Below are positions 23,357-33,930 of a DNA stretch of 64,000 nucleotides, piece after piece; position 1 is the stretch's first letter; each line of letters opens with the position of its first letter. Under the pieces are notes generated by a model. That model was not told the origin of the DNA. It worked only from the letters and a program-made list of their open reading frames with translations, and searched no databases. Source of the DNA: a virus; the IMG/VR virus record IMGVR_UViG_3300021961_000024, positions 1 to 64,000 of that record. One strand, 5' to 3'. The translations under genes and the position numbers were made by a program.

Positions 23357-24697
23357 ATGACAGCAACTCTTACAGATCCACTTAAGAGACAAATCCTAGA
23401 CAGAGTTTTATATTCTATTGGCTCTGACTCGGACACGTATTATATCGCGATCGGGAGATCGGAACAGTGGAATGACTCTGACGTAGCCACTACCCCAGAA
23501 AATCATGAACATGATGAAAGAAATTTCCGTCTTTCAATGCAATCTGTTAAATCTGCAGAAGATGCTTCATACGTGGTTCCCCGTAATAACTGGACAGCTG
23601 GTTCGGTATATTCGGCTTATGATGATAAAGTAATCGGCCACCCAACACAACCCTATTTCGTAATTACTGATGAACAAAACGTTTATCTTTGTATTCAACG
23701 TGGTTTAAATACAGATGGTACAACAAAGCAATCATCCGTTAAACCTACTGGTACTTCTACCTCATTACTTTCTACCGGTGACGGTTACGTTTGGAAATAT
23801 ATGTATTCGGTGCCAACAGCATCTGCACAAAAATTCCTTTCTTCAAACTATATGCCGGTTCAACAAGTTGATTCGGATCTTGCCGTTGCAAACCCAACTA
23901 CTGACGGTCTTCAGTGGGCCGTTCAAAATGCGGCGGTTGGTGGACAAATTACACAGATTAAAGTAGTTAATGGTGGTAGTGGATATACTTCTGCACCAAC
24001 AGTGACTATTGATGGCAATGGTTCATCGGCAGCTGCTACCGCATTTGTATCTGGTGGCCAAGTTACAAAACTTGAAATGAGCAATCGTGGTTCTGGATAT
24101 CAATTTGCTTCTATTAGCTTCACGGGCGGGGGTGGATCCGGTGCGTCAGCAAGGGCAGTCATTGCTGCTAATAAACAAGGCATAGGTGATAATCCTATTA
24201 TCGATTTCCGTGCTAAAGCGGTCATGTTAAACTCTAAACCAGATGGTCTTGAAAATGGCGACTTTATTCTAAATGATTATCGTCAAATTGCTATTCTAAA
24301 AAATCCAACTACGTATGCTAATGATAGTGATTTCTATACTGGAACTAGCGGCCTTGCGCTTAAAACTATCCGTCTTACATTAACTGGCGATGCTAGCACT
24401 TTTGCAAATGACGATATTATTACTGGCGGCACTAGTGGCTCATCGGCTGTTTTAGATTGGGTCGATTCTGATACTCTATATTACCATCAAACAGATACAA
24501 CAGGATATGGATCTTTCATTTCAGATATTACTGGAGCAATTACATCTGATAACGGCGGCGCTGGTACTGTTAGATCAGTCATAGATAGTTCAGACGTTAA
24601 TCCATTCTCTGGTGAAATTCTATATCTAGAAAATAGAGCAGCGATTACTAGATCGTTAGTTCAAACCGAAGATTTAAAAGTGATCATCCAACTTTAA
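23357..24697 (+). CDS. 8: gp8-like baseplate wedge protein
   Basis: A 446-aa protein. LKRQILDRVLYSIGSDSDTYYIAIGRSEQWND and TGDGYVWKYMYSVPTASAQKFLSSNYMPVQ are the conserved gp8 segments. It is longer than T4 gp8 (334 aa) owing to beta inserts around residues 195-270 (GGSGYTSAPTVTIDGNGSSA). gp8 is part of the wedge between gp7 and gp10. Confidence 0.82.
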   Translation: MTATLTDPLKRQILDRVLYSIGSDSDTYYIAIGRSEQWNDSDVATTPENHEHDERNFRLSMQSVKSAEDASYVVPRNNWTAGSVYSAYDDKVIGHPTQPYFVITDEQNVYLCIQRGLNTDGTTKQSSVKPTGTSTSLLSTGDGYVWKYMYSVPTASAQKFLSSNYMPVQQVDSDLAVANPTTDGLQWAVQNAAVGGQITQIKVVNGGSGYTSAPTVTIDGNGSSAAATAFVSGGQVTKLEMSNRGSGYQFASISFTGGGGSGASARAVIAANKQGIGDNPIIDFRAKAVMLNSKPDGLENGDFILNDYRQIAILKNPTTYANDSDFYTGTSGLALKTIRLTLTGDASTFANDDIITGGTSGSSAVLDWVDSDTLYYHQTDTTGYGSFISDITGAITSDNGGAGTVRSVIDSSDVNPFSGEILYLENRAAITRSLVQTEDLKVIIQL

Positions 24698-24709
24698 GGT
24701 TAAAGAAAT

Positions 24710-27700
24710 ATGGCAACTACACTTATCCAAAATACGTTTGCGAATACCTATAGGGATGATTTTAGGGATAGTGATCATTATCACCGTATCCTTTTTAATG
24801 GTGGTAGAGCAGTTCAACCACGTGAACTTACTCAAATGCAGACCATCATCCAAAGGGAAATGGAAAGATTTGGTAATAATATCTTTAAAGATGGCGGAGC
24901 GGTTAACCCTGTTCATAACGTCCTTATTGATAATAATTACTCATTCGTTAAATTACAAGATGAAACCACACTTGATTCTGAATCTTTAGTTGGTACAGTC
25001 TTTGAAGGCACATCCGGCGTTAAAGCTAAGGTTCTTAAAACTGTATCTGCAGTAGATTCTGATCCCGCTACGCTATATGTTCAGTATATCTACGGCTCGG
25101 GTATTTCATCTTATTCTACCTTTCAAGCCGGTGAAACTATTAATAACGGTACGGATTCATTTACTGTTCAAACTACTAATACTACTGTTAATCCAGCAAT
25201 TGGTGTTGGAACAAAAGCAAGCGTTGGCCAAGGCGATTTCTTTGCCGCAGGTCACTTTGTATTTGCTGAAGCTCAGGAAATTATTTTAAACAAATATTCT
25301 CCAAATGCTTCTGCCGTATTAGGATTTAAAGTTATTGAAGATATCGTCACGGAATCAGATGATATTGGTCTTTATGATAACTCTAAAGGTAATCCTAACC
25401 TAACTGCTCCTGGTGCACACAGATATAGAATCAGACTAATCCTTATTGATCAAGCTGATGTTGCTGCGACTGATACATTCATTTATGTTTGCAATGTCGT
25501 AAATGGTATAGTAGAAGAATTAAATACTGGTCGTGATGACTATAGTAAAATTCTAGATCTTCTTGCTGAAAGAACTCGTGAAGAATCTGGTAGCTATGTA
25601 GTTAAACCATTTACAGCATTCTTTGAAACTGATTCTGATGATGCTTATCTTAAATTAAATATTGCTGATGGTATTGGATATATCAATGGTTATAGAGCTG
25701 CGCCAGGCCCTCAAAAAATTAGAGTAGCAAAACCGACAACTACCGAAACATTTAATAATGAAGCTGTTCCAGCTAATTATGGTAACTTTATTAATGTTAC
25801 CTCAATTAAAGGCTTACCGAATATTGGCACATATGAAAAATGGAATCTAAGAGATAATGCTACATATGCCAGCGGTAATACTATTGGTACTCTTCGCATT
25901 CGTGCAGTTACAGAAAATGCTGGTAATTATAGATTCTATGTTTTCGATCTTAAAATGCACACCGGAAAGAATTTCCGTGATGTAAGATCTATTGGTACAA
26001 GTTCAGTCCGTAATGCTCAATTAGTACTTGAGAATGGGGTGGCGGTAATCAAAGAGGCGAATAATAACAACGTATTTTTTGCCTTGTCTAAAACCAGACC
26101 TTCTTCAATCGGCAACGATCATACCTATGATGTTATTCGTTATGCTTCGGGTACAGTAAGTTCAAACCAGACCACAATTTCTAATGCAGGTTCAAGTGAG
26201 GCTTGGGCTAATACCGGTCAATGGATCGTTACAAGAGGTGATACTGGTGCTATCGTAACTCCTTCAAGTGTTTCGGTTTCGGAACCGAATGCTGTTATTA
26301 ATACCACAGGTATCGGTGATGGTGTTACTCTTGAAGTTATGGCTATCGTTCAAAAGGGTGCAGGATCACCAGTCCCATATAAAACAAAGACCCTAACAGA
26401 AACAACTGTTACTGCAGATGTTATTACGGATTCTGATGGTACCTATGTTGATCTTGGTAAATCAGACATCTGGGAAGTTTTAAGAGTTCGTACAACAGAT
26501 TCAGATGGTACTGATGTATCTTCTCGCTTCTATCTTGACAATGGCCAGCGTGATAACTTCTATGATCATGGTCGTATGGTTCTTGCGCCGGGCCAATCAG
26601 ATCCTGGTACTGACGTCTTCGTCCGCTTTAAATATTTTGCCCACTCTGGTACTGGAGACTTCTTTGCAGTAAACTCCTATCCAGTTGGTTCAGGCGCCAA
26701 TCAAATCACTTATGCGGAAATCCCATCCTATCGTCAAAGAAACGGTGATAGAATTGATCTGCGTGACGTATTAGACTTCCGTGGCACCATTGATAATACT
26801 GGTGCAGCTTATAGTGGTACGGGCGGTATTGTTGCAGATCTTCCTGCTAATACTGATCTGGTTACTATCGATCCTACATATTATGTACCACGTAAAGATA
26901 AACTTACTATCGAACAAACCGGCAGCTTCCAATATATCGAAGGCGCTCCATCGTTCGATGCTAAATATCCCAAAGTGCCCGATGGATCACTAGAGCTTTA
27001 TCAGATTTCACTTAATCCTAATACGTTGGATAATAAAGATCTTATTACTCGCTATATCGACAACCGTCGTTATACAATGAGAGATATCGGTAAACTCCAT
27101 AAGAAGATTAATAAAGTAGAAGAGCTTGCTACTCTTAGCCTACTTGATATAGCAGCTTCGACTCTTGAAGTTCTAGACTCTAACGGTCTTTCAAGAACCA
27201 AAGCAGGTTTCTTAACTGATGATTTTAAAGATCATCGTGCCGCAAACGTTGACGATTTAGAATATCGTGCTTCTATCGATCCTACTGCTGGTATTATGAG
27301 ACCTGGATATAGAGAAAAGAACATTCCGCTCGTTTTCGATTCCGCAGATGGTTCTATTTCTAATACCGTTCTACTGGGCGATAATATTATGCTAAGCTAT
27401 ACTGAGACCCTAATGGCTCAGCAAACCCAAGCTTCGCGTATTCATAACGTCAATCCCTATACTGTTATTAATTATAACGGTACTCTTACTCTTTCACCTA
27501 ACTCAGACGAATCTCGCGATCCCCAAACTATCTCGCTTCGTACTAATGGCCAGAGTGAAATCAGTATTGAAACATTCCTTAATAACGTTCTTGGTACACA
27601 GGATACTCAGAACGTCCTTAATACCATCTCAAATAACCCTGAATTTGGTGGACGTGAAGAATTTATTCGTAATAATATTTCTCTACAAAATGCTAATAAC

Positions 27701-30001
27701 TTTACCTCGCAGGGTTCTTTAGCGGCGGCTCTTACAACTTTACCGCCTTCAGTTGGCCAAATCCTTGCTAGCGTCTTTGACCGTATTTCTCCAACCTGGA
27801 GAGAATATGCTTGGGGTTGGGCTGGTATCGATTCTAGAGAAACAGAAGAAAAACTTCTAAACGGTGGCATTGGTTCTACTAATGAACAAACCTTCGGTCG
27901 TTTTGCTACTCGTCTCTTCATTCCTCGTATCCGCGCGCGTGAAGTAAGATTCCGTGCTTCCGGTCTTCTACCTAATACTAAACACTATCCATTCTTTGAC
28001 GGGGTTCGTGTAGATAGCTATTGCGTTCAGTTCAGCCGGATCGGTGTTGATTTTGGTCCGGTTGACAGAGGCGTATGGAGATGGGCCCGCAGAGGTGATT
28101 GGTGGACGTGGCCATCTTTTGGCGGAAGACTTTTCAGAAGATATGCTTGGCAATATTGGCACCCACATTGGGATGCTACGCAGCCAACTTCGAACCAAGC
28201 AGCTCTTATTTCAAATGATAACGGCGTAATCGAAGGATCGTTCTTTATTCCTAACGACGATAATTTACAGTTCTTCGCGGGCGCTCGGGTATTCAGTCTC
28301 TTTGATATAACTGCAGAAGACACTGAAAATTCTACTTCAAGATGTTTTGCAACATATACGGTTGAAGGTACGAATCCAGTAAACTTCGAAAGAATTCCTG
28401 ATCCAGTACAACAAATAAGACAACGCCGCCGCGGTCTTTACGGTCTATTTAGATTTGACCCTATCGCACAAACATTTAGAGTGAATAATCCTGAAGGTGC
28501 TTTTGTTACCAAAATTGGGGTTTACTTCCAATCAAAAGATACGTTAAATAATATCCCAGTCGATTGCGAAATCCGTCCGGTCGTCAACGGATATCCATCA
28601 TCTGATACCATTGTGGCAAACGGATTTAAACAGCTATCTCCTTCGGATGTTAACGTTTCTTCTAATGCTTCTTCGGTAACATATTTTGAATTCGATAACC
28701 CAGTTTATCTAATTGGTGGTGGTACTGAATATGCTATGATCCTAAGAGCAGCAACCGATGCTTATAACGTTTGGATCTCTCATGTCGGCGACTTTGTACT
28801 TGGTACAACTGATAAGAAGATTACTAAGCAACCGTCAATTGGATCATTCTTTAAATCTCAGAACGGTTCAACATGGGAAGCTTCTCAGTGGGATGACCTT
28901 AAGTTTGATATCTATCGTGCTAACTTTGCTACAAGTGGTGTTGCAGTTTTCCATAACGATAAACTTCATCCTAAACTTCTAGTGCCAAATCCAATCTTAT
29001 TCGACAGCGGTGATGCTACTGTTCGTATTATCGATCCTAACCACGGTCTAATGGTTAACGACGTTATCCAACTTCATAACATTGACTCGGATGCAAACTA
29101 CCCATTAACTAATATTAATTCTATCGTCGGTGATAGAACAATTACTAAAGTCGATGGTTCTGGCTTTACATTTGAAGCAGATTCGGCAGCAACCGCCTCT
29201 ACTAGAACTGGCGGCTATGGTGTATATACTGCTGATAACGTGCTTATGGATACGATTTATCTTTCGATGGAAACTGAAAATCCACCAACTACTACCGTTT
29301 CTTATAAAGGCAAGTTTATGTCCGGTAAATCTTTTGCTGGCGCTGAAACCCCTTATGCTCTAGAAAGCACATACGGTCACGACCTGGCCCCATTTGAGGA
29401 ATATAATTTTGATGCACCTCGCATGGTTGCTTCGGAAGAGCTCGAAGGTGTTGGAGGGAATCCTACTCATAGTACTTACATTAAAGCCACTCTGAATTCA
29501 GGTTCTACATGGGTTTCTCCTGTTATCTCAGCAACTAGATGCTCTATTACTGCCATGAATAACGTTATTGATAGACCTGATTCATCATCTACCACAAACT
29601 ATAACGTTCCAATTAGTTACATTGCAGAAACTGATCCATTCGGCGGTTCATCTCTTGCTAAATATGTTACTAAACCGGTAACACTAGAAGAAGCTGCTGT
29701 TGGTCTTAAGATTATTCTTGCTGCTAACAGACCAAATGGTACATACTTTGATATCTACTATAAGACAATTACAAGTGATGGTTCACTAAACGATACTAAC
29801 TGGATTCTCGCTACGGCAGATAACACTGTACAGACTGATGAAAATCCAAATCGCTTTAGAGAATATCGCTATACTATCGGTGGTGAAGGTGGCTTCTTAG
29901 ATGCCTTTACGACCTTCCAAGTTAAAATTGTTATGAACTCTACTAATAGTTCTAAAGTTCCAGTCTTTAGGGATTTCAGAGCTATCGCGCTAACGGTATA
30001 A
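24710..30001 (+). CDS. Giant baseplate/peripheral tail protein (DUF4815-type N-terminus)
   Basis: A 1763-aa protein. The N-terminus (YHRILFNGGRAVQPRELTQMQTIIQREMERFGNNIFKDGGAVNP) matches the DUF4815 proteins of T4-like marine phages. Long beta-rich domains follow; near residues 1100-1180 is a Trp/Arg-rich segment (DRGVWRWARRGDWWTWPSF). The C-terminus has Ig/lectin-like beta repeats. It takes the place where T4 has gp9-gp10-gp11, and probably forms the baseplate rim to which fibres attach. It begins 13 bp after gp8. Confidence 0.7.
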   Translation: MATTLIQNTFANTYRDDFRDSDHYHRILFNGGRAVQPRELTQMQTIIQREMERFGNNIFKDGGAVNPVHNVLIDNNYSFVKLQDETTLDSESLVGTVFEGTSGVKAKVLKTVSAVDSDPATLYVQYIYGSGISSYSTFQAGETINNGTDSFTVQTTNTTVNPAIGVGTKASVGQGDFFAAGHFVFAEAQEIILNKYSPNASAVLGFKVIEDIVTESDDIGLYDNSKGNPNLTAPGAHRYRIRLILIDQADVAATDTFIYVCNVVNGIVEELNTGRDDYSKILDLLAERTREESGSYVVKPFTAFFETDSDDAYLKLNIADGIGYINGYRAAPGPQKIRVAKPTTTETFNNEAVPANYGNFINVTSIKGLPNIGTYEKWNLRDNATYASGNTIGTLRIRAVTENAGNYRFYVFDLKMHTGKNFRDVRSIGTSSVRNAQLVLENGVAVIKEANNNNVFFALSKTRPSSIGNDHTYDVIRYASGTVSSNQTTISNAGSSEAWANTGQWIVTRGDTGAIVTPSSVSVSEPNAVINTTGIGDGVTLEVMAIVQKGAGSPVPYKTKTLTETTVTADVITDSDGTYVDLGKSDIWEVLRVRTTDSDGTDVSSRFYLDNGQRDNFYDHGRMVLAPGQSDPGTDVFVRFKYFAHSGTGDFFAVNSYPVGSGANQITYAEIPSYRQRNGDRIDLRDVLDFRGTIDNTGAAYSGTGGIVADLPANTDLVTIDPTYYVPRKDKLTIEQTGSFQYIEGAPSFDAKYPKVPDGSLELYQISLNPNTLDNKDLITRYIDNRRYTMRDIGKLHKKINKVEELATLSLLDIAASTLEVLDSNGLSRTKAGFLTDDFKDHRAANVDDLEYRASIDPTAGIMRPGYREKNIPLVFDSADGSISNTVLLGDNIMLSYTETLMAQQTQASRIHNVNPYTVINYNGTLTLSPNSDESRDPQTISLRTNGQSEISIETFLNNVLGTQDTQNVLNTISNNPEFGGREEFIRNNISLQNANNFTSQGSLAAALTTLPPSVGQILASVFDRISPTWREYAWGWAGIDSRETEEKLLNGGIGSTNEQTFGRFATRLFIPRIRAREVRFRASGLLPNTKHYPFFDGVRVDSYCVQFSRIGVDFGPVDRGVWRWARRGDWWTWPSFGGRLFRRYAWQYWHPHWDATQPTSNQAALISNDNGVIEGSFFIPNDDNLQFFAGARVFSLFDITAEDTENSTSRCFATYTVEGTNPVNFERIPDPVQQIRQRRRGLYGLFRFDPIAQTFRVNNPEGAFVTKIGVYFQSKDTLNNIPVDCEIRPVVNGYPSSDTIVANGFKQLSPSDVNVSSNASSVTYFEFDNPVYLIGGGTEYAMILRAATDAYNVWISHVGDFVLGTTDKKITKQPSIGSFFKSQNGSTWEASQWDDLKFDIYRANFATSGVAVFHNDKLHPKLLVPNPILFDSGDATVRIIDPNHGLMVNDVIQLHNIDSDANYPLTNINSIVGDRTITKVDGSGFTFEADSAATASTRTGGYGVYTADNVLMDTIYLSMETENPPTTTVSYKGKFMSGKSFAGAETPYALESTYGHDLAPFEEYNFDAPRMVASEELEGVGGNPTHSTYIKATLNSGSTWVSPVISATRCSITAMNNVIDRPDSSSTTNYNVPISYIAETDPFGGSSLAKYVTKPVTLEEAAVGLKIILAANRPNGTYFDIYYKTITSDGSLNDTNWILATADNTVQTDENPNRFREYRYTIGGEGGFLDAFTTFQVKIVMNSTNSSKVPVFRDFRAIALTV

Positions 30002-30002
30002 T

Positions 30003-30203
30003 ATGAATATAAAGATTGAAGGGCATCCAGATCTAGTAAAAGATCCTAGATCTGGTGCCGTAATAAATACAAATGTTCAAGACATGCAAACAGCCAGAAT
30101 GCGAAAAGAACGCATGAAAGCAAAAAATAATAGGATTGAACAATTAGAAAGTGATGTAACTGAAATTAAGGGAATGCTAGAAAAAATTCTAAGCAAATTA
30201 TAA
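30003..30203 (+). CDS. Small coiled-coil protein
   Basis: A 66-aa protein starting MNIKIEGHPDLVKDPRSGAV. Residues 30-66 form a charged coiled coil (RMRKERMKAKNNRIEQLESD...GMLEKIL). Similar short proteins follow large baseplate genes in marine T4-like phages; function unknown. One-base gaps link it to both neighbours. Confidence 0.6.
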   Translation: MNIKIEGHPDLVKDPRSGAVINTNVQDMQTARMRKERMKAKNNRIEQLESDVTEIKGMLEKILSKL

Positions 30204-30204
30204 T

Positions 30205-30771
30205 ATGGCAATAAGAAATTTAATGGACGTAGGACCCTTTCACGGGTTTTCTGAAAAATTAGATAGTTTAAATAATTTCGCGAAATCAAATATTGTTGAA
30301 TTGATTTGGTGTATTCGTAATGGCGATTTATCTGTTACAGTATGTACTTTTAACTTTGACGCTTTTGAATCGATGCTTGATGGACCGCATAAAGATATAA
30401 TTCTTGAAAGAGTTAATCGTGGTGCGAATGGTTGGGCAGTGGATTTAGAATATTTGGATAATCCCAATATGGGGAAATATTATGAATATTTTTTAAATGC
30501 CGATAAAGTAGCTACAGGATATAATCTTAATAGTGAAGGCATTTATGAAGTAAAAGAATATTATCAGTCAGATGAATATCTTCGTGCTAGCAAAAAGGGC
30601 GAGGAAGTTCAAATGGATAAACAGATCGAGTCACAGATCCTAGAAAAAGAATGGCCAGGACCTGTAGAATTAATTAATATTTGTAATGAAAGAAAACTTT
30701 GGAAAGGTTTTTCTTGTAAAAAAGATAAAGACCAATGGTATATGAGAATTCGCGACATAGGTATCTTATAA
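30205..30771 (+). CDS. Unidentified protein (188 aa)
   Basis: A soluble, acidic protein without recognised motifs; it has scattered cysteines and a C-terminal KLWKGFSCKKDKDQWYMRIRDIG strand-like end. It lies between the coiled-coil gene and the first fibre gene, and its last codons contain the late promoter at 30767. Confidence 0.5.
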   Translation: MAIRNLMDVGPFHGFSEKLDSLNNFAKSNIVELIWCIRNGDLSVTVCTFNFDAFESMLDGPHKDIILERVNRGANGWAVDLEYLDNPNMGKYYEYFLNADKVATGYNLNSEGIYEVKEYYQSDEYLRASKKGEEVQMDKQIESQILEKEWPGPVELINICNERKLWKGFSCKKDKDQWYMRIRDIGIL

Positions 30772-30774
30772 ATA
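30767..30774 (+). promoter_or_regulatory. Consensus T4 late promoter (TATAAATA)
   Basis: A perfect TATAAATA overlaps the stop of the preceding gene, 24 bp before the fibre gene at 30798. It is the last good late element before the modification cassette, which probably depends on it. Confidence 0.7.
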
Positions 30775-30797
30775 AAATAAACCTTAGGGAAATTTAG

Positions 30798-31598
30798 ATG
30801 ACGCAAATTAACACTTCTGATACCTTTAATGCTTGGAGACTAGCGTATAATGCGCTAGATTCTGATGTTAGAGCCAATGCTTTGTTCAGAAATTCTCTTT
30901 CTGTAGTAGATGCCGGTGGCGATGGATCATTTACTTATGATTCTGCTACTGGTCAGTTTACTTATACCGGGCCAAGTGCAAGTGAGGTTAGATCTAAAAT
31001 TTCAGCCAGTGGAAGCATTTCATATAATTCTTCAACTGGCGTTATATCATACACTCAAAGAACAGATCAACAGATTAGAGACCTATTTTCCACAGACGGA
31101 AGTTTATCTTATGATAGTGCGACAGGACAATTCTCTACGATAACATATACAGATGCCACTACTACTGTTAAGGGTATTGCATCTTTTGATGCAAATGATT
31201 TTACTGTTACCAGTGGCGCGGTTTCGTTAAAAGCGCTAAGTATTAATACCGGTGATATTGTTGATGATGCCGTAACATATGCCAAAATCCAGAACGTTGC
31301 TACAGCGAATAGATTACTAGGGTCTACATCAGCTGGCGGTATTGTTAGTGAAGTTCAAGTTGCTACTGCAATGGTTGCAGATGATGCCATAACATATGCT
31401 AAGATCCAGAACGTTGTTACTGCTAATAGGTTATTGGGTTCGACGAGTTCCGGCGGTATTGTTAGCGAAGTTCAAGTTGCTACTGCAATGGTTGCAGATG
31501 ACGCAATCACAAGAGCAAAATTGGCTGATGAAGTTTCATTGATAATTTATAACTCAGCAGGGACAGCAGTAAAGACACTCTATGGCGCAGGATCTTAA
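30798..31598 (+). CDS. Tail-fibre-like protein with modular repeats
   Basis: A 266-aa protein. Residues 35-120 hold three copies of a G-S-[LIF]-x-Y-[DN]-S-[AS]-T-G-x-[FI] beta module also used in the 1498-aa fibre at 51276. Residues 159-236 are two near-identical 39-aa units ([20 protein letters not shown]). The end, [17 protein letters not shown], is the same as that of the fibre at 58710, so the two share a C-terminal tip or assembly module. AGGGAAA-type site upstream. Confidence 0.75.
   Translation: MTQINTSDTFNAWRLAYNALDSDVRANALFRNSLSVVDAGGDGSFTYDSATGQFTYTGPSASEVRSKISASGSISYNSSTGVISYTQRTDQQIRDLFSTDGSLSYDSATGQFSTITYTDATTTVKGIASFDANDFTVTSGAVSLKALSINTGDIVDDAVTYAKIQNVATANRLLGSTSAGGIVSEVQVATAMVADDAITYAKIQNVVTANRLLGSTSSGGIVSEVQVATAMVADDAITRAKLADEVSLIIYNSAGTAVKTLYGAGS
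31272..31505 (+). repeat. Two tandem 117-bp coding repeats
   Basis: Unit 1 (31272-31388) and unit 2 (31389-31505) encode the same 39 residues with few changes ([16 protein letters not shown] against NVVTANRLLGSTSSGG). The third-position differences show the duplication is not brand new. A single, more diverged copy lies in the fibre at 58710. Confidence 0.9.
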
Positions 31599-31600
31599 TA

Positions 31601-32554
31601 ATGGCAGTAAGAAGACCACTTATTCTCGATGGATCAAATAATCTCATCGAGATGACCGATGCCCAAATTTTAGAAGTAAAAAATCGTTGTAGGTATCTCT
31701 ATGGCGCTTCTCCTTCTGTCACCCTTTCAGTAGTTGCTTCTGGCGGATCTCTTGGTACTATCAATGATACCAGATTACAAGCAGGTGCATATAGTACAAG
31801 GGTTGGTGACGGGGTGGCAGGTGACGCGGGTGCTGGAGAATATCCACCAGAAACTACAACTGCTGAACCTTCAGTCGTCACTGTTGGTCACGCCAGAGTT
31901 AGTGAAACAGTAGCTACAGTAACTGAGCCAGCTGATACGAATTCTAGAGCATTTCCAGTATTTAATAATAGCGGAAATATTCAAGCTATGACCGCTACGG
32001 ATATTTACGATACATTCATTTATGATGCTGTTGATACTCTCCAGGGCTCAGTTGGTCAGCCCGGAACATATTACGTTCATACATCTACGTCTCTTACAGG
32101 ATATACTTCAGTAAGCGGATCTATTATATTTAGTGACACGCGAGCTGATACCTCTCTATATACTGCGGCTGGCATTCCAGAAGCATTAGATCAACCTACT
32201 ACAATTAATAACTATTATCTATTAGCCGCAAATAATATTGCAGCACCCTCTATGTCGGTTCCGATCTTTGTTAGATCTGACGGAGATCTTCAACAATTTA
32301 GTCAAGCTAACTTTGATACTCAATTCCAAGACTTTATGAGATATGCAGCCGCTTCTATTGTTGGTACAAGACTAAGATATAATTTTAATGGTAGCGGAAC
32401 GATACAGGGTTCTGGTATGGTAGACACAAGACTAAACGGATCCGGAAATTATCAAACGTTCTTTGGCGGAGTTGATGATTATCGAGCACAAGAATTCCCA
32501 GATGGTACTGCAGTTACTATTGCAACGCATTATTTAAAATTGAATCAAACATAA
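31601..32554 (+). CDS. Virion structural protein, unknown
   Basis: A 317-aa protein starting MAVRRPLILDGSNNLIEMTD, an opening seen in fibre-associated proteins of marine T4-like phages. It has a Gly/Ala/Thr-rich linker (residues 65-110) and beta-rich C-terminus. No enzymatic motif. Two bases after the preceding fibre gene. Confidence 0.6.
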   Translation: MAVRRPLILDGSNNLIEMTDAQILEVKNRCRYLYGASPSVTLSVVASGGSLGTINDTRLQAGAYSTRVGDGVAGDAGAGEYPPETTTAEPSVVTVGHARVSETVATVTEPADTNSRAFPVFNNSGNIQAMTATDIYDTFIYDAVDTLQGSVGQPGTYYVHTSTSLTGYTSVSGSIIFSDTRADTSLYTAAGIPEALDQPTTINNYYLLAANNIAAPSMSVPIFVRSDGDLQQFSQANFDTQFQDFMRYAAASIVGTRLRYNFNGSGTIQGSGMVDTRLNGSGNYQTFFGGVDDYRAQEFPDGTAVTIATHYLKLNQT

Positions 32555-32569
32555 TAAGGTATTAAAATT

Positions 32570-33277
32570 ATGGCATATCCCTTTGAAGGAAAACAAATTT
32601 ATAGTGTTACATATACTAATAAAGAAAATGATACAGTTGAATTAGTTTGGAATGAAGGAACAAAAGAATCTCCTGAATTACTTTCTTTTTTCGGTGATCC
32701 ATCGGATCCATCTTTTAATAAGTGGTTAACTGATAATGATTATGGTCATGAAGTAATTTATGAAAACACGCGGGATATGAATGCCGCTGATGCTAAAAAC
32801 TTTGTTCAAATGATTCAACAATATGCTGACCCATATGTTAAGAAGATGAAAGAGGAATATGAAACTAATTTTGAAAAGTTTAAAAAGCAACTTATAGATG
32901 ATTATGAAGGATATCACGAAAAGATTAAACAAGATTATGAATCTTCATTTAGACAGATCGAAAGCGAATATAGAGAAAAAATCTCTGTAGTAGAATTAGA
33001 AGAGAAATTTCTTATAGATCTAAAAGAAAAACAAAAGCTTTCTTTCGAAGAAATGAAAACTCAATTAGAAAGACGTGAAATGAAGCAAAGTGATATTATT
33101 CAATATATTGCACAAAATAACTCTGATGAAGAAGCTATATTTAGAGCGAAGTTATCTATTTTTGAAATACCCTCTATTAAGAATTCTAAAGATCGTACAT
33201 TAAAAACTAATATCCGTAAAGCTAAATCTATTGCTGAACTTATTTCTTTTGCACAAGGGGTCGGGGCTTTTGAATGA
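32570..33277 (+). CDS. Long coiled-coil protein at the edge of the modification cassette
   Basis: A 235-aa protein. Residues 1-80 are a small mixed domain (FEGKQIYSVTYTNKENDTVEL...); residues 85-175 are an almost unbroken charged coiled coil (YVKKMKEEYETNFEKFKKQL...). The C-terminal helix ends in SIAELISFAQGVGAFE. It could be a fibre or a chaperone. Its TGA overlaps the ATG of the first cassette gene (33274-33277), so the cassette is translationally coupled to the structural genes. Confidence 0.6.
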   Translation: MAYPFEGKQIYSVTYTNKENDTVELVWNEGTKESPELLSFFGDPSDPSFNKWLTDNDYGHEVIYENTRDMNAADAKNFVQMIQQYADPYVKKMKEEYETNFEKFKKQLIDDYEGYHEKIKQDYESSFRQIESEYREKISVVELEEKFLIDLKEKQKLSFEEMKTQLERREMKQSDIIQYIAQNNSDEEAIFRAKLSIFEIPSIKNSKDRTLKTNIRKAKSIAELISFAQGVGAFE

Positions 33278-33930
33278 ATGTAATCTTTGTGAAATGGGGT
33301 ACAAAGTACTCCATTGATGATGTAAATAGATTATTTGAATCTTTATACAAATATCGGCCAGATTTTAATTATTATTGCTATACTGAAATCCCAGGTGATA
33401 GCAAAAAAGATATCGATTCTCGAATTACTATTATTGATATCCCATTCAAACCAGCATTAAAAAAATGGTGGAATAAACTTCGGATGTTTAGTCCGGAGTT
33501 TCCTCTTGTGGGGAAAACTATCTATTTTGATTTGGATATTATGATAAATTCAGATCCCTTTGGCATTTTAGATAGTGTCGATTGGGATAAGTTAACTTTG
33601 ATTAACTGCCATTGGAAATCAGGAAAGATTTACGATAGAGCCACTAATTATGACGTCAGGATTAATTCTTCGGTTATTACGTGGACTGCAGGAAATTCCG
33701 ATATCCATCAACTTTGGAATCATTTTTATCTAGGCGGGTTAAAGGATTATTATCTTCGTAAATATGTAGGTATTGACCGATTCATCGTGCACGAAGAATT
33801 TGAATATAATACATTCCCCTCAGAGTTTATTCATTCATATAAATACGAATTAGATAAGATTGCGCCTATTACTACATTTGAGGAAGTTCATGATAAATTC
33901 GCCATTGTATCACGCTCTGAAGACGATTGA
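33274..33930 (+). CDS. GT-A-like glycosyltransferase (cassette gene 1)
   Basis: A 218-aa protein with a nucleotide-sugar GT-A-type layout: an N-terminal strand (NVIFVKWGTKYS), and KTIYFDLDIMINSD with D86-x-D88 as the candidate DxD metal motif. The C-terminal EFIHSYKYE resembles the end of small GT8/GT24-type transferases. Short for a GT, so it may work with a partner. It is the first of 18 coupled genes. Confidence 0.6.
   Translation: MNVIFVKWGTKYSIDDVNRLFESLYKYRPDFNYYCYTEIPGDSKKDIDSRITIIDIPFKPALKKWWNKLRMFSPEFPLVGKTIYFDLDIMINSDPFGILDSVDWDKLTLINCHWKSGKIYDRATNYDVRINSSVITWTAGNSDIHQLWNHFYLGGLKDYYLRKYVGIDRFIVHEEFEYNTFPSEFIHSYKYELDKIAPITTFEEVHDKFAIVSRSEDD

Noticed and set aside
33860-33889. Upstream extension of the methyltransferase-like gene
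   Set aside because: The extension lies wholly inside the preceding gene and lacks a ribosome-binding site, while ATG 33890 has GAGGAAG.
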